A DNA stretch of 45,376 nucleotides from an uncultured bacterium. GTDB lineage: Bacteria; Verrucomicrobiota; Lentisphaeria; Victivallales; Victivallaceae. Positions 14,197-22,795 of the stretch are shown in pieces. The DNA is taken from the NCBI GenBank assembly GCA_949297015.1, contig CASFRF010000007.1, positions 1 to 45,376 of the forward strand, in the 5' to 3' direction. Every line of letters starts with the position of its first letter. Within the stretch, counting starts at the first letter, position 1. Under the pieces are notes generated by a model. That model made no database searches, was not told where the DNA came from, and worked only from the letters and a program-made list of their open reading frames with translations. A program made the translations under genes and the position numbers.

Positions 14197-15404
14197 TTGA
14201 CGTGCTTCTCGACGTACCCGCCCGGATCAATCGGCACCCGCCGCCGCTGATAGGTCGGGACATCGAGATCCTCATTGTGATAAAACACCGGCTGCGTCCG
14301 CTCCATCACGCCCTTGGTGAAGGTCTCCAGCGGCAGCTCATCGATCAGATCGTCCACCGTCGTCGTCCGCGGCTTGCGCGGAGCGCGCGTCCGGGCCGGA
14401 GCGGCCGCCGGCGCCGTCAGCTTCTGTTCAGACTCCTCCACCTGATCGAACTTGACGGTCAGAATCGTCAACTGCACCGTGTCGCCGAACTCCGGCGTGG
14501 TCCCCGCGCTGACCAGCAACCGGGTCTCCGGGCGGACCAGCCGGGCCGCCGCGTCCAGCGCCTGCCGCGCCTCGCCGAGCTCCAGCGACTCCCCGCCCAG
14601 CAGCGAGATCACCACCGCATCAGCCCCGGTGATCTTCTCGCGGCCGCCCAGCAGCGGCGACTCCAGCAACCGCTCCAGCGCAGCGGTGCAGCGGTTCGCC
14701 CCATCCTCGGCCCCCGACCCGGTGCCGGTACCCAGTGAACAGAAACTCTTGCGCCGTTTCAGCAGCGCCGCAAAATCGGCAGGACTCACCGGCAGCAGCG
14801 AACCACAGCGCAGAATCGCCGACAGCGCCAACGCGGCCCGCGCATTCTCCTGATCGGAGAGCCGGAAGGAGTCGGCCAGCGGCGTGGTGCTCGGCAGCAC
14901 CGAAAACAACAGATCGTTGGGAATGCACCAGACCGTCTCCGCCACCGGCAGCAGCTCCTGACGCAGCGTATCCTCGGCGATCCGGCGACGGCTGTGCCCC
15001 TCGATGGTGAAAGGGAGCGTCAACTGATAGGCGGTCGCCAGCTCCAGCTTGCGCGCAATGCTCTGAATCACCCCGACTCCACCCGAGGCCGTGCCCTTGC
15101 CCAGACCGCCGACCACCAGCAGAAACCCGCTGCCGCGCAGCAGTTCGGTCAGCGCGCTCCGGGCGTTGCCCACCGCCCGCTGCCCGGTGGTGACGTCGCC
15201 GCCGCAGCCGAGTCCCTTGTACCACTCTCCACCCAGCAGCAGCTTCTGCGTCTCCGACAGGGGGGAGGCGGCCAGCTCGGACTGATCGGTATCCACCGCC
15301 AGCAGCCGCAGCGCCGACGCCGCCTGAAACCGGGAGAGTTCGCCGACGATCCGGACCCCGGCACTGCCGAGTCCCAATACGGTAAAAGGAGCCTCGGCAT
15401 TCAT
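14193..15404 (-). CDS. ftsZ: Divergent FtsZ with degenerate T4 and T7 loops
   Basis: A 403-residue tubulin-like division protein. Collinear FtsZ elements: T1 GLGSAG (11-16), T2 LAVDTDQSEL (35-44), T3 GLGCGGDVTTGQRAVGN (64-80), T4 GLGKGTASGG (100-109) in place of G-x-GGGTGTG, PFTIEGHSRRRIA (131-143), IPND (161-164) and a T7 region LLPVSPADFAALL (203-215). Aligned to E. coli NVDFADV, the T7 Asn and first Asp are Pro205 and Ser207; only Asp210 remains. After a variable linker the C-terminus DLDVPTYQRRR (379-389) matches the FtsA-binding tail. Its ATG overlaps the ftsA stop (ATGA). It is clearly FtsZ by synteny and tail, but its GTPase cycle is probably altered. Confidence 0.88.
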   Translation of the reverse strand: MNAEAPFTVLGLGSAGVRIVGELSRFQAASALRLLAVDTDQSELAASPLSETQKLLLGGEWYKGLGCGGDVTTGQRAVGNARSALTELLRGSGFLLVVGGLGKGTASGGVGVIQSIARKLELATAYQLTLPFTIEGHSRRRIAEDTLRQELLPVAETVWCIPNDLLFSVLPSTTPLADSFRLSDQENARAALALSAILRCGSLLPVSPADFAALLKRRKSFCSLGTGTGSGAEDGANRCTAALERLLESPLLGGREKITGADAVVISLLGGESLELGEARQALDAAARLVRPETRLLVSAGTTPEFGDTVQLTILTVKFDQVEESEQKLTAPAAAPARTRAPRKPRTTTVDDLIDELPLETFTKGVMERTQPVFYHNEDLDVPTYQRRRVPIDPGGYVEKHVK

Positions 15405-16675
15405 AGTTTGATCGACTCCTTGAGTTCGCGCCCGGTCTGCAGCAGGCCGTCGAACCAGCCGCCGACCCGACCGAACAGGTTCCCCAGCGAGGGGGAGTCG
15501 CCCGGACCGCGGTCACGCGCCAGCGCATCGGCGATCTTGAGTGCGCCCCAGACCGCGCTGTAGCGCGGATTGTCCAATCCGGTGACCGCGCCGCCGACCT
15601 CCATCGGCACACCGACCCGGCTCGACATCTGCAACACTTCGCGGAAGATGGTGCTGCTGCGCTCGAACAACGCGCCGCCGCCAGTCAACACCCCGCCCGA
15701 AGCCAGGTTGTTCAGCGCCGACCGGCGCTGCAGCTCCTCGCGGACAATTCCGAAAAGCTCGCGCAGCCGCAGATCGATCACCGTTTCGATCGAGCCGACC
15801 GGCACCCGCCGGACCCGGCCGGAAGCCGTGGTCAGTTCCAGATGGGATTTCTGCTCCCGCAACAAGCGGGAGAGGGACCCGTCCTCAACCAGCCGGCGCC
15901 AGTGCTCCAGCGGCAGTTTGAAGGCCTCGGCCAGATCGTTCAACACATGGTCGAACCCGAGCTGGAGCTGACCGCTGGCCAGCGTGCCGCTGTCGAATTC
16001 AACGTAATACTCGGTGGCCCCGGCCCCGAAGTCGACCAGCAGCACACCGTTTTCGCGCTCCTCGCGCGAAAGCACGCCGATCCCGGCGGCCTGCGCCGAA
16101 AACACCAGATCGGGCAGCTCCGCGAATTCGACTTCGCGGACCAGTCGCCGGAAGTTCTCCAGCCGGGTGGTCACGCCGTGCACCACATGAATGCAGGCGT
16201 CCAGCTTGCGTGCCACCTGGCCCAGCGGGTTGCGGACCCGGCGCTGACCGTCGATCAGGAAATAGGACTCGGAGCTGCCGAGGATGGTCCGGTCCGGCGC
16301 ACTCTGAGTGAGCCGGGCGTTCTGATGCGCCTCCTCGATCGCCGCCTCGGTGATCCGCTGCTCCTCGTTCCGGATGAAGACGGTGCCGACACCCTGAAAC
16401 GAATCGATTCCGGCTCCGGTCACCGTGACCACGCCGGCCCGGCTGGCGTAGAGCTGGCCGCCGGCGGCCTGATCGGCCTCCTCCAGCGCCTGACAGGTCT
16501 GGTCGATCGCCTGTTCCATATTGACGATCTCACCCTTGACGATGCTGTTGCGGCTGGGCGCCACGCCCTTGCCGATGATGTCCAGCCGGTCGTCCTCTCC
16601 GGACTCGCCGATCAGCACCGTGATTTTGGAGGTTCCCAGCTCCAGCGCGCTGACAATGGATCGTTTTTTGAACAT
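15401..16675 (-). CDS. ftsA: FtsA, actin-like membrane anchor of the Z-ring
   Basis: A 424-residue actin-fold protein that tethers FtsZ to the membrane. Phosphate-1 loop SALELGTSKITVLIGE near residues 9-24; phosphate-2 LLVDFGAGATEYYV; adenosine motif VLTGGGALFE. The last ~20 residues (GWFDGLLQTGRELKESI) form the amphipathic membrane-targeting helix typical of FtsA. The open frame extends 39 codons upstream, but the ATG at 16675 (MFKKRSIVSALE) matches FtsA N-termini and lies downstream of the promoter at 16707-16734. The ribosome site is weak (GCGGAAAA). First gene of ftsA-ftsZ-PHP, with a 4-bp overlap to ftsZ. Confidence 0.93.
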   Translation of the reverse strand: MFKKRSIVSALELGTSKITVLIGESGEDDRLDIIGKGVAPSRNSIVKGEIVNMEQAIDQTCQALEEADQAAGGQLYASRAGVVTVTGAGIDSFQGVGTVFIRNEEQRITEAAIEEAHQNARLTQSAPDRTILGSSESYFLIDGQRRVRNPLGQVARKLDACIHVVHGVTTRLENFRRLVREVEFAELPDLVFSAQAAGIGVLSREERENGVLLVDFGAGATEYYVEFDSGTLASGQLQLGFDHVLNDLAEAFKLPLEHWRRLVEDGSLSRLLREQKSHLELTTASGRVRRVPVGSIETVIDLRLRELFGIVREELQRRSALNNLASGGVLTGGGALFERSSTIFREVLQMSSRVGVPMEVGGAVTGLDNPRYSAVWGALKIADALARDRGPGDSPSLGNLFGRVGGWFDGLLQTGRELKESIKL

Positions 16676-16706
16676 GAGAATTTTCCGCTGTTGTTGCCGC
16701 TGCGGA

Positions 16707-16734
16707 ACTATAGCCCGGTTTCCCGATTTTGCAA
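16707..16734 (-). promoter_or_regulatory. Promoter of ftsA-ftsZ-PHP
   Basis: On the minus strand TTGCAA (16734-16729), 16 bases, TATAGT (16712-16707), 31 bases before the ftsA ATG. It lies inside the upstream open frame, supporting the later start. Confidence 0.55.
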
Positions 16735-16785
16735 CTTTACGGCGACGCTTTTCCCGGAAAAGAGCGCGCCCCGGCTCCCGGCGGC

Positions 16786-16813
16786 TTGTCATCTTGAAAA
16801 AAGGTGCTACATT
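16786..16813 (+). promoter_or_regulatory. Promoter of aspS
   Basis: TTGTCA (16786-16791), 16 bases, TACATT (16808-16813), 46 bases before the aspS ATG. A TTGAAA at 16794 is an alternative -35 but is too close to any good -10. Confidence 0.4.
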
Positions 16814-16859
16814 ATAGGATGATAGACCGTTTAAAACCTTAGTTCAGAAAGTTTCGCAG

Positions 16860-18659
16860 ATGAATCAGTTCAGAACCCATACCTGCGGCGAACTCCGCAG
16901 AACGGATGTGGATCGCCAGGTCCGGATCGCCGGCTGGATCCACAGTGTCCGCGACCACGGCGGCGTGATCTTCATCGATTTGCGCGACCATTACGGCATC
17001 ACCCAGGTGGTGGTCGATCCCGAGCGCGAATTCTATCAGGAGCTGGACCGCTGGCGGGTCGAATCGGTGGTCTCCTTCGGCGGCACCGTGGTCGCCCGCA
17101 GCGAGAACACCATCAACCCCAAGCTCGCCACCGGTGAAATCGAAGTCCGCGCCGAATCGATGGAGCTGCTCGGCCCCGCCGAAGTGCTCCCCTTCCAGAT
17201 CGCCAAGGATGACGGGGCGCCCGAGGCGCTGCGTTTGAAGTACCGGTTCCTCGACCTGCGGCGGGAACAGCTGCACCGGAACATCATTCTCCGCAGCGAG
17301 GTGATCTCCGAAATCCGGCGCTACATGACCGCGCTCGGCTTTCATGAGTTCCAGACTCCGATCCTGACCGCGAGCTCCCCCGAGGGCGCCCGCGACTATC
17401 TGGTGCCGAGCCGGCTGCACCCCGGGAAGTTCTACGCCCTGCCGCAGGCGCCGCAGCAGTTCAAACAGCTGCTGATGGTCGCCGGATTCGACAAATACTT
17501 CCAGATTGCCCCCTGCTTCCGCGACGAGGACGCGCGGGCCGACCGCAGCCCCGGCGAATTCTACCAGATGGATATGGAGATGAGCTTCGCCACCCAGGAC
17601 GAGATCTTTGCAGTGATCGAGGGGCTGCTCGCCGAAGTCTTCACCAAGTTCGGAACCAAGAGGTTCGCGCCGCCGCCGTTCCCGCGCCTCCCCTATCGCG
17701 AGGCGATGCGGCGATTCGGCAGCGACAAGCCCGACCTGCGCAACCCGCTGGAGATGATCGACGTCACCGAACACTTCCGGGGCAGCGACTTCAAGGCCTT
17801 CGCCTCCACCGTGGCCCAGGGCGGCGTGGTCCGGGCGATCCGGGCGCCGCAGGTGGCGGGGCGGCCGCGCAAGTTCTTCGACGATCTTATCGAATTCGCC
17901 AAGGAGCTGGGCGCCAAGGGTATGGCCTACATTATCTGGACCGGCGAAGAGGTCAAGAGTCCGATCGTCAAATTCCTGACTCCGGAGACGGTCGAGGCGC
18001 TCCGCGTCGCCGGCGGCATTGAGCCCGGAGACGCGCTCTTCTTCCTGGCCGATCAGGAGAAGCTGGTTCAGAAGATCGGCGGCGGCGTGATCCCCGAACT
18101 CGGACGGCAGCTCGGATTGATCGATCCGAATGAGTTCAAATTCTGCTGGATCGTCGACTTCCCGATGTTCGAACTCGACGAGGAGACCGGCGCGGTGATC
18201 TTCAGCCACAACCCGTTCTCCATGCCCCAGGGCGGCATGGAGGCGCTGGAGACGCAGAATCCGCTGGAGATTCTGGCCTATCAGTACGACATCGTCTGCA
18301 ACGGGATCGAACTCTCCTCCGGCGCCATCCGGAACCATCGGCCCGAGATCATGTACAAGGCGTTTGAAATCGCCGGCTACCGCCGCGAGACGGTGGACGA
18401 GAAGTTCGGCGGCATGATCAACGCCTTCAAGCTCGGTGCGCCGCCGCACGGCGGCATTGCGCCGGGGGTCGACCGCATGGTGATGCTGCTGGCCGACGAG
18501 CCGAACATCCGCGAAGTGATCGCCTTCCCCTTCAATCAGCAGGCTCAGGACCTGATGATGAACGCGCCGGCCGAGGTCACGCCCCGGCAGCTGCGCGAAC
18601 TCCATCTGCAGGTCAATTTGCCCCGGCGCGAGCGGCCGGAAGGGGAAACCCGCGGGTAA
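16860..18659 (+). CDS. aspS: Aspartyl-tRNA synthetase
   Basis: A 599-residue class II synthetase of bacterial type. OB-fold anticodon domain at the start ([32 protein letters not shown]); motif 1 region [24 protein letters not shown]; motif 2 [27 protein letters not shown]; the inserted GAD domain in the middle; motif 3 [27 protein letters not shown]. Length agrees with bacterial AspRS. Whether it also charges tRNA-Asn cannot be decided here. No strong ribosome site precedes the ATG. After the stop, CCCCGGG (18667-18673) and CCCGGGG (18690-18696) can form a stem without a U-tract, so termination there is uncertain. Confidence 0.96.
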   Translation: MNQFRTHTCGELRRTDVDRQVRIAGWIHSVRDHGGVIFIDLRDHYGITQVVVDPEREFYQELDRWRVESVVSFGGTVVARSENTINPKLATGEIEVRAESMELLGPAEVLPFQIAKDDGAPEALRLKYRFLDLRREQLHRNIILRSEVISEIRRYMTALGFHEFQTPILTASSPEGARDYLVPSRLHPGKFYALPQAPQQFKQLLMVAGFDKYFQIAPCFRDEDARADRSPGEFYQMDMEMSFATQDEIFAVIEGLLAEVFTKFGTKRFAPPPFPRLPYREAMRRFGSDKPDLRNPLEMIDVTEHFRGSDFKAFASTVAQGGVVRAIRAPQVAGRPRKFFDDLIEFAKELGAKGMAYIIWTGEEVKSPIVKFLTPETVEALRVAGGIEPGDALFFLADQEKLVQKIGGGVIPELGRQLGLIDPNEFKFCWIVDFPMFELDEETGAVIFSHNPFSMPQGGMEALETQNPLEILAYQYDIVCNGIELSSGAIRNHRPEIMYKAFEIAGYRRETVDEKFGGMINAFKLGAPPHGGIAPGVDRMVMLLADEPNIREVIAFPFNQQAQDLMMNAPAEVTPRQLRELHLQVNLPRRERPEGETRG

Positions 18660-18736
18660 GGTTCCTCCCCGGGGGCGGCCACCGCAGCTCCCGGGGCCCC
18701 GGCGAAACACCGACCCAACCCCGGAGGTGACGGCAA

Positions 18737-19333
18737 GTGCAACGCAGAAAGAACAGGAGAATCCGCCTCCGGCTTCCGCTCCTGCTCGCGACGCTGGCGG
18801 TGATGGCCGGTGCCGTCTGGAGCTGCCGGGAGCCGCTGCTGGAGTTCTGGGTGGACGATACCCGCTACGCCGCGGAGATCGCCGCGGCGGCAAGGAAACA
18901 CGGACTGGATCCGCAACTGGTCCGGGCGGTGGTCTTTCAGGAGAGCCGGTTCAATCCGGCCAGCCGCGGCGGCAAAGGGGAGATCGGGCTGATGCAGATT
19001 CTGCCGCGCGGAGCGGTGGCCGACTACGCGAATTATCACCGGATTCCGGTGCCGAGCGAGACCCGGCTGTTCGCGCCCGAGCTCAATCTGGAGATCGGCT
19101 GCTGGTATCTGGGTCGGGCCATGCGGCGCTGGCGGGAGTACCGGGAGTGCGCCATGCTGGCGCTGGTGCAGTACAACGCCGGGGAGAGCCGGGCGGACCG
19201 CTGGAAGCCGGAACAACTCGATGGTCCGGTGCTGGAGCGGATTGCCATTCCGAGCACCCGGACCTATGTGGAGAAAATCATGAATCGTTACGCCCGGTAT
19301 CGGGCGCAGGAGAGTCATGCGCAGAAGGATTAA
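18737..19333 (+). CDS. Membrane-anchored lytic transglycosylase (SLT domain)
   Basis: A 198-residue peptidoglycan-cleaving enzyme. The N-terminus has a basic stretch and one hydrophobic segment (residues ~12-28), a signal anchor or uncleaved signal. The SLT domain has catalytic Glu69 in FQESRFNP, GEIGLMQILP (81-90), ALVQYNAGESR and the C-terminal STRTYVEKIMNRY. The start is GTG 18737, preceded by GGAGGTGA at 18722-18729, a full match to the anti-Shine-Dalgarno. It overlaps the next gene by 17 bases. Small Slt-type proteins of this form act in wall remodelling or secretion-machine assembly. Confidence 0.88.
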   Translation: MQRRKNRRIRLRLPLLLATLAVMAGAVWSCREPLLEFWVDDTRYAAEIAAAARKHGLDPQLVRAVVFQESRFNPASRGGKGEIGLMQILPRGAVADYANYHRIPVPSETRLFAPELNLEIGCWYLGRAMRRWREYRECAMLALVQYNAGESRADRWKPEQLDGPVLERIAIPSTRTYVEKIMNRYARYRAQESHAQKD

Positions 19334-20045
19334 AGGCGGTCTGCTGCTGGTCGCAGTGCTCGGCGCGGCACTGGCCGGCGCAACGGAGAAAAGTTCCGGC
19401 TGGCGGCTGGATTTCGGAGACGAACAAATTGGGAAAATGCCGCAGAACTGGCAGTTCCAGGCCGGCAAAATGTTTGTGCCGAAGACCCGGTTCATCGTGC
19501 GGGAGGACCCGGAAGCGGCCGGCGGCAAAGTGCTCAGCGTCGAGTGCGACCGCTCCACCGGCGCGGCGATGTATCTGCTGAGTCGGCATGTGGATCTGAA
19601 CAAGACGCCGATCCTGCGCTGGCGCTGGCGGGTGCGCAATCTGCCGCCGGGCGGGGACAGCCGGATTCCGGGCAAGGACGATCAGGCGGTGGCGGTCTAC
19701 CTGGGGGCGGGCGGCGCGCTGGCCCGGCGCAGCGTCGGTTACTACTGGGAGACGGAGACGCCCCTGAACCATGTCGGGCACCGCAATCTCGGCGGCGGCA
19801 TTGTCAAGATCAAGCACACCTGTGTGCGCAACAAGAGCACGCCGCAGGACACCTGGGTCGAAGAGGAGTGGGATGTGGCGTCGGAGTTCAAAAAGGAGTT
19901 CGGCTACCTCCCGGAGACCTTTGTGCTGACCGTCGGCGGCAACAGCCAGCACACCCAGAGCCGGACCCGGGCGGAGATCGATTACTTTGAAATGATCCCC
20001 CGCGAGCAGTCGAAATTTTCCGCGAAATCCGTTGCCGCGGATTGA
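19317..20045 (+). CDS. DUF3047-like exported protein
   Basis: A 242-residue protein with a short signal peptide ending near ALAGATE. The body follows the DUF3047 pattern: LSRHVDLNKTPILRWRWRVRNLPPGGDSR, DDQAVAVYLGAGG, VGYYWETETPL, VWDV-like EEWDVASEFKKEFG and a terminal EIDYFEM. This looks like a jelly-roll carbohydrate-binding-like fold, but the role is unknown. It overlaps the lytic transglycosylase gene by 17 bases, so the two are co-translated and could work together at the envelope. The -35 of the purO promoter begins inside its last codons. Confidence 0.7.
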   Translation: MRRRIKGGLLLVAVLGAALAGATEKSSGWRLDFGDEQIGKMPQNWQFQAGKMFVPKTRFIVREDPEAAGGKVLSVECDRSTGAAMYLLSRHVDLNKTPILRWRWRVRNLPPGGDSRIPGKDDQAVAVYLGAGGALARRSVGYYWETETPLNHVGHRNLGGGIVKIKHTCVRNKSTPQDTWVEEEWDVASEFKKEFGYLPETFVLTVGGNSQHTQSRTRAEIDYFEMIPREQSKFSAKSVAAD

Positions 20046-20069
20046 AAAAATGCGGCGACATGGTATATT
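20042..20069 (+). promoter_or_regulatory. Promoter with extended -10 for purO-helicase
   Basis: TTGAAA (20042-20047), 16 bases, TATATT (20064-20069) with TG at 20061-20062 as extended -10. The sequence ACATGGTATATT is nearly the same as that before the AraC-type gene (CCATGGTATATT). The site overlaps the stop of the preceding gene. Confidence 0.55.
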
Positions 20070-20135
20070 GTGACTTTCCGCCGGAGTCCGGGCGGAAGGA
20101 AAGTTCAATTGCGTCTAGCGGAAGGAAGCCGGAAA

Positions 20136-20771
20136 ATGTACTTGGGACGTATTGTGGCGATCGGCCGGACCCGGGAAAACCGGGCGGTGGCCTTGTATCG
20201 GGTCTCTTCACGCTCATTTCCCAATCGGGAGGCGGTGTTGAACGGGGAACAGATCTCCATTCTGCCGCGGCCGGGATTTGAGTCGGATCTGCGCAGAAAT
20301 CCCTACATCTCCTACAACTGCGTCCGGCTCGCCCGGAACTTCGCGGTGGCGACCAACGGGTCGCAGACCGACCCGATCGCGGAAAAGATCGCCATGGGCT
20401 ACCCCGCCCGCGACGCAATCGCCCTGGGGCTGCTGGCCTTGGACTACGAAAAAGACGCGCTGGACACCCCCCGGATCGTGGCCGTGGCCGATCTGGAACA
20501 GCCGGTGGGCTATCTCGGAATCATCCGCCGCGACGCGCTGCTGGTCCGCGAATTTGAACTGGAGCCCGGGAAGCTCTACTACCTGTCCACCTACGAGAAG
20601 AACAAACCCTGCCGCTGCAACTGCGACGCCGATTTTTCCGCACGCACGGCCGAAGAGGCGGCCGCCTACGCCATCGGCGGCGGCGTCTTCGCCGGATTTG
20701 AGAATCCGGTGACCAGCGCCGCAGCAGTCGCCACGCCCGACGGCGCCGAATTCGCGGTCCGCGTGGTATGA
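20136..20771 (+). CDS. purO: Archaeal-type IMP cyclohydrolase
   Basis: A 211-residue PurO-family protein, the enzyme that closes FAICAR to IMP in the last step of purine synthesis in many archaea. The match is strong: MYLGRIVAIGRT, ALYRVSSRSFPNR, RNPYISYNCVR, NGSQTDPIAEKIAMG, LLALDYEKDALDTPRIVAV and STYEKNKPC. I chose the ATG at 20136 (GAAGGAAG at 20121-20128) over the GTG at 20070, because that GTG directly abuts the -10 hexamer and would lie upstream of the transcript. PurO is sporadic in bacteria, which usually use PurH. The stop overlaps the helicase start by 4 bases. Confidence 0.92.
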   Translation: MYLGRIVAIGRTRENRAVALYRVSSRSFPNREAVLNGEQISILPRPGFESDLRRNPYISYNCVRLARNFAVATNGSQTDPIAEKIAMGYPARDAIALGLLALDYEKDALDTPRIVAVADLEQPVGYLGIIRRDALLVREFELEPGKLYYLSTYEKNKPCRCNCDADFSARTAEEAAAYAIGGGVFAGFENPVTSAAAVATPDGAEFAVRVV

Positions 20772-22795
20772 CCCGCGAGGAGATCCTGAAGGCTCTGAAC
20801 CCCGAGCAGGCCGCCGCCGCCGCCACCATCGACGGACCGGTGCTGGTGCTGGCCGGGGCCGGGACCGGGAAAACCCGGGTCATCACCTTCCGGATCGCCT
20901 ATCTGCTGAGCTCCGGCATTGCTCCGGAGTCGATTCTCGGGCTGACCTTCACCAACAAGGCGGCCCGCGAAATGCGCGAGCGGCTGGCCGCGCTGGTCGA
21001 ACCGGAGACCGCCCGGAAAGTGACGCTGGGCACCTTCCACGCCTTCTGCGTGCGGGTGCTGCGGCAGGAGGGGCGGCGTCTCGGCTACCTGCCCGGCTTC
21101 ACCATCGCCGACGAATCGGACCAGCAGGGGCTGTACCGGCAGGCGGCGAGCACCCTGGGCTACGAAGGCGAACACTTTCCGCTGCCCGAACTGGCCGGCT
21201 GTATCAGCCGCTGGAAGAACCGGCTGCTGACCGCCGACGACGCGCGGAAAGCCGCCGACACCCCCTTCGAGGTCATCGCCGCACAGCTCTACACCCAGTA
21301 TCAGCAGCTGCTGGAGCTCCAGAACACGGTCGATTTCGACGATCTGCTGCTGCTGGTCTTCCGGCTGTTCGACGAATTTCCCGAGGTCCTCCGCCAATAC
21401 CAGGAGCGCTATCGCTACTTGCTGATCGACGAGTATCAGGATACCAACGACGCGCAGTTCACCATCGTCAAGCAGCTGGCCGGGGAGCGGCGCAATCTCT
21501 GCGTGGTCGGCGACGACGATCAGAGCATCTACTCCTGGCGGGGGGCCAACATCGGCAATATCCTCTCCTTTCCCGATCACTTCCCCGGCGCCAAGGTGAT
21601 CAAGCTGGAACAGAACTACCGCTCCACCGGCAAGATTCTGGCCGCCGCCAACGCGATTATCGCCCACAACACCCATCGGCACGCCAAAAATCTGTGGTCA
21701 AGCCTGGGCGACGGCGAGGAGGTGGTCGCCACCGCGCTGCCCGACGGCGAGGCGGAGGCCCGGTTCATCGCCGACCTGATCCAGCAGCTGATGGCCGACG
21801 ACCGGAAACTCCGCTACTCCGACTTCGCGCTGCTCTATCGCTCCAACCACCTGTCACGCGAGCTGGAGCAGGCGCTGCGCGCCGCGCATCTGCCCTACCG
21901 GCTGGTGGGCGGGCAGGAGTTCTACAAACGCAAGGAGATCAAGGACGCGGTGGCCTATTTGAAACTGCTGGTCAATCCGCGCGACAATCAGAGTCTGCTG
22001 CGGATTCTGGGTATCCCGCCGCGCGGACTCGGAGAGACCGCGGTGACCACCCTGAAACGGCTCCATCTGGAGAGCCGGAAGACCATGGTCGAGCTGCTGG
22101 GCAGCCCCGACTTTCTGGGTCGGCTCTCGGCCAAGGCCGCGGCCGCGGCCCGGGAACTGGCCCGGGTGCTTGGGGAGTACGCTGCACAGTTCGAGACCCC
22201 GGGCAATCTCGCCGGGCGGATCCGGGCCTTTCTGAAGGAGGTGGGCTACCTCGACGGGCTGCAGCGGATCTACAAGGATATCCGCGACGCGGAAAAACGG
22301 CGTGAAAACCTCGAAGAGTTCCTCAACGCCGTCGCCCAGTACGAATCCAAAAGCTCCGAACCGCTGACCCTCGAAAGTTACCTCGAGAGCTTCGCCCTGC
22401 TCGAAGAGAGCGACCGGACCGAGGAGGTCGACGACAACTGCATCACCCTCTGCACGGTCCACGCCGCCAAGGGGCTGGAGTTCCCGGTAGTCTTCGTGGT
22501 GGCGCTGGAGAACAACCTGTTCCCGCACGAACGGGCGCTGGAGGAGGGTTCCGTGGACGAGGAGCTCCGGCTTTTCTACGTGGCGGTCACCCGGGCCCGG
22601 CGGCGGCTCTATTTGCTGCGCGCCCGGCAGCGGCTGCAGCGGGGAGTGAGCCGCGCCCAGCTGCCCTCCCCGTTTCTCGCGCTGCTGCCCGGAACGGCGG
22701 TCCGGCAGCTCGACTCCAGCGAGCTGCTGCGCCCGGTCACCGCCGACGAGGCGCGGGCCGCCTTCGCCCGCTTCTTCAACTTGAAGAAGCGCTGA
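20768..22795 (+). CDS. UvrD/PcrA/Rep-type ATP-dependent DNA helicase
   Basis: A 675-residue superfamily 1A helicase. Motif I GAGTGKT (30-36), Ia LTFTNKAAREMRERL, II LLIDEYQDTN, III VGDDDQSIYSWRGAN, IV LEQNYRS, V CTVHAAKGLEFPVVFVV and VI FYVAVTRARRRLYLL are all intact. Length is close to Rep (about 670) and shorter than PcrA, with a short C-terminus ending FNLKKR and no RNA polymerase-binding tail that I can see. Its ATG overlaps the purO stop (ATGA), an unusual pairing. It converges on the efflux operon with only 8 bases between stops. Confidence 0.93.
   Translation: MTREEILKALNPEQAAAAATIDGPVLVLAGAGTGKTRVITFRIAYLLSSGIAPESILGLTFTNKAAREMRERLAALVEPETARKVTLGTFHAFCVRVLRQEGRRLGYLPGFTIADESDQQGLYRQAASTLGYEGEHFPLPELAGCISRWKNRLLTADDARKAADTPFEVIAAQLYTQYQQLLELQNTVDFDDLLLLVFRLFDEFPEVLRQYQERYRYLLIDEYQDTNDAQFTIVKQLAGERRNLCVVGDDDQSIYSWRGANIGNILSFPDHFPGAKVIKLEQNYRSTGKILAAANAIIAHNTHRHAKNLWSSLGDGEEVVATALPDGEAEARFIADLIQQLMADDRKLRYSDFALLYRSNHLSRELEQALRAAHLPYRLVGGQEFYKRKEIKDAVAYLKLLVNPRDNQSLLRILGIPPRGLGETAVTTLKRLHLESRKTMVELLGSPDFLGRLSAKAAAAARELARVLGEYAAQFETPGNLAGRIRAFLKEVGYLDGLQRIYKDIRDAEKRRENLEEFLNAVAQYESKSSEPLTLESYLESFALLEESDRTEEVDDNCITLCTVHAAKGLEFPVVFVVALENNLFPHERALEEGSVDEELRLFYVAVTRARRRLYLLRARQRLQRGVSRAQLPSPFLALLPGTAVRQLDSSELLRPVTADEARAAFARFFNLKKR

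Noticed and set aside
14193..15404. A phage or plasmid TubZ/PhuZ-type tubulin, suggested by the nearby portal gene
   Set aside because: The protein has the FtsZ C-terminal FtsA-binding peptide and is overlapped with ftsA, so it is the cellular FtsZ although divergent.
20070..20135. GTG start for purO at 20070
   Set aside because: It touches the -10 hexamer (20064-20069), so it would precede or sit on the transcription start; the ATG at 20136 has a good ribosome site and matches PurO.
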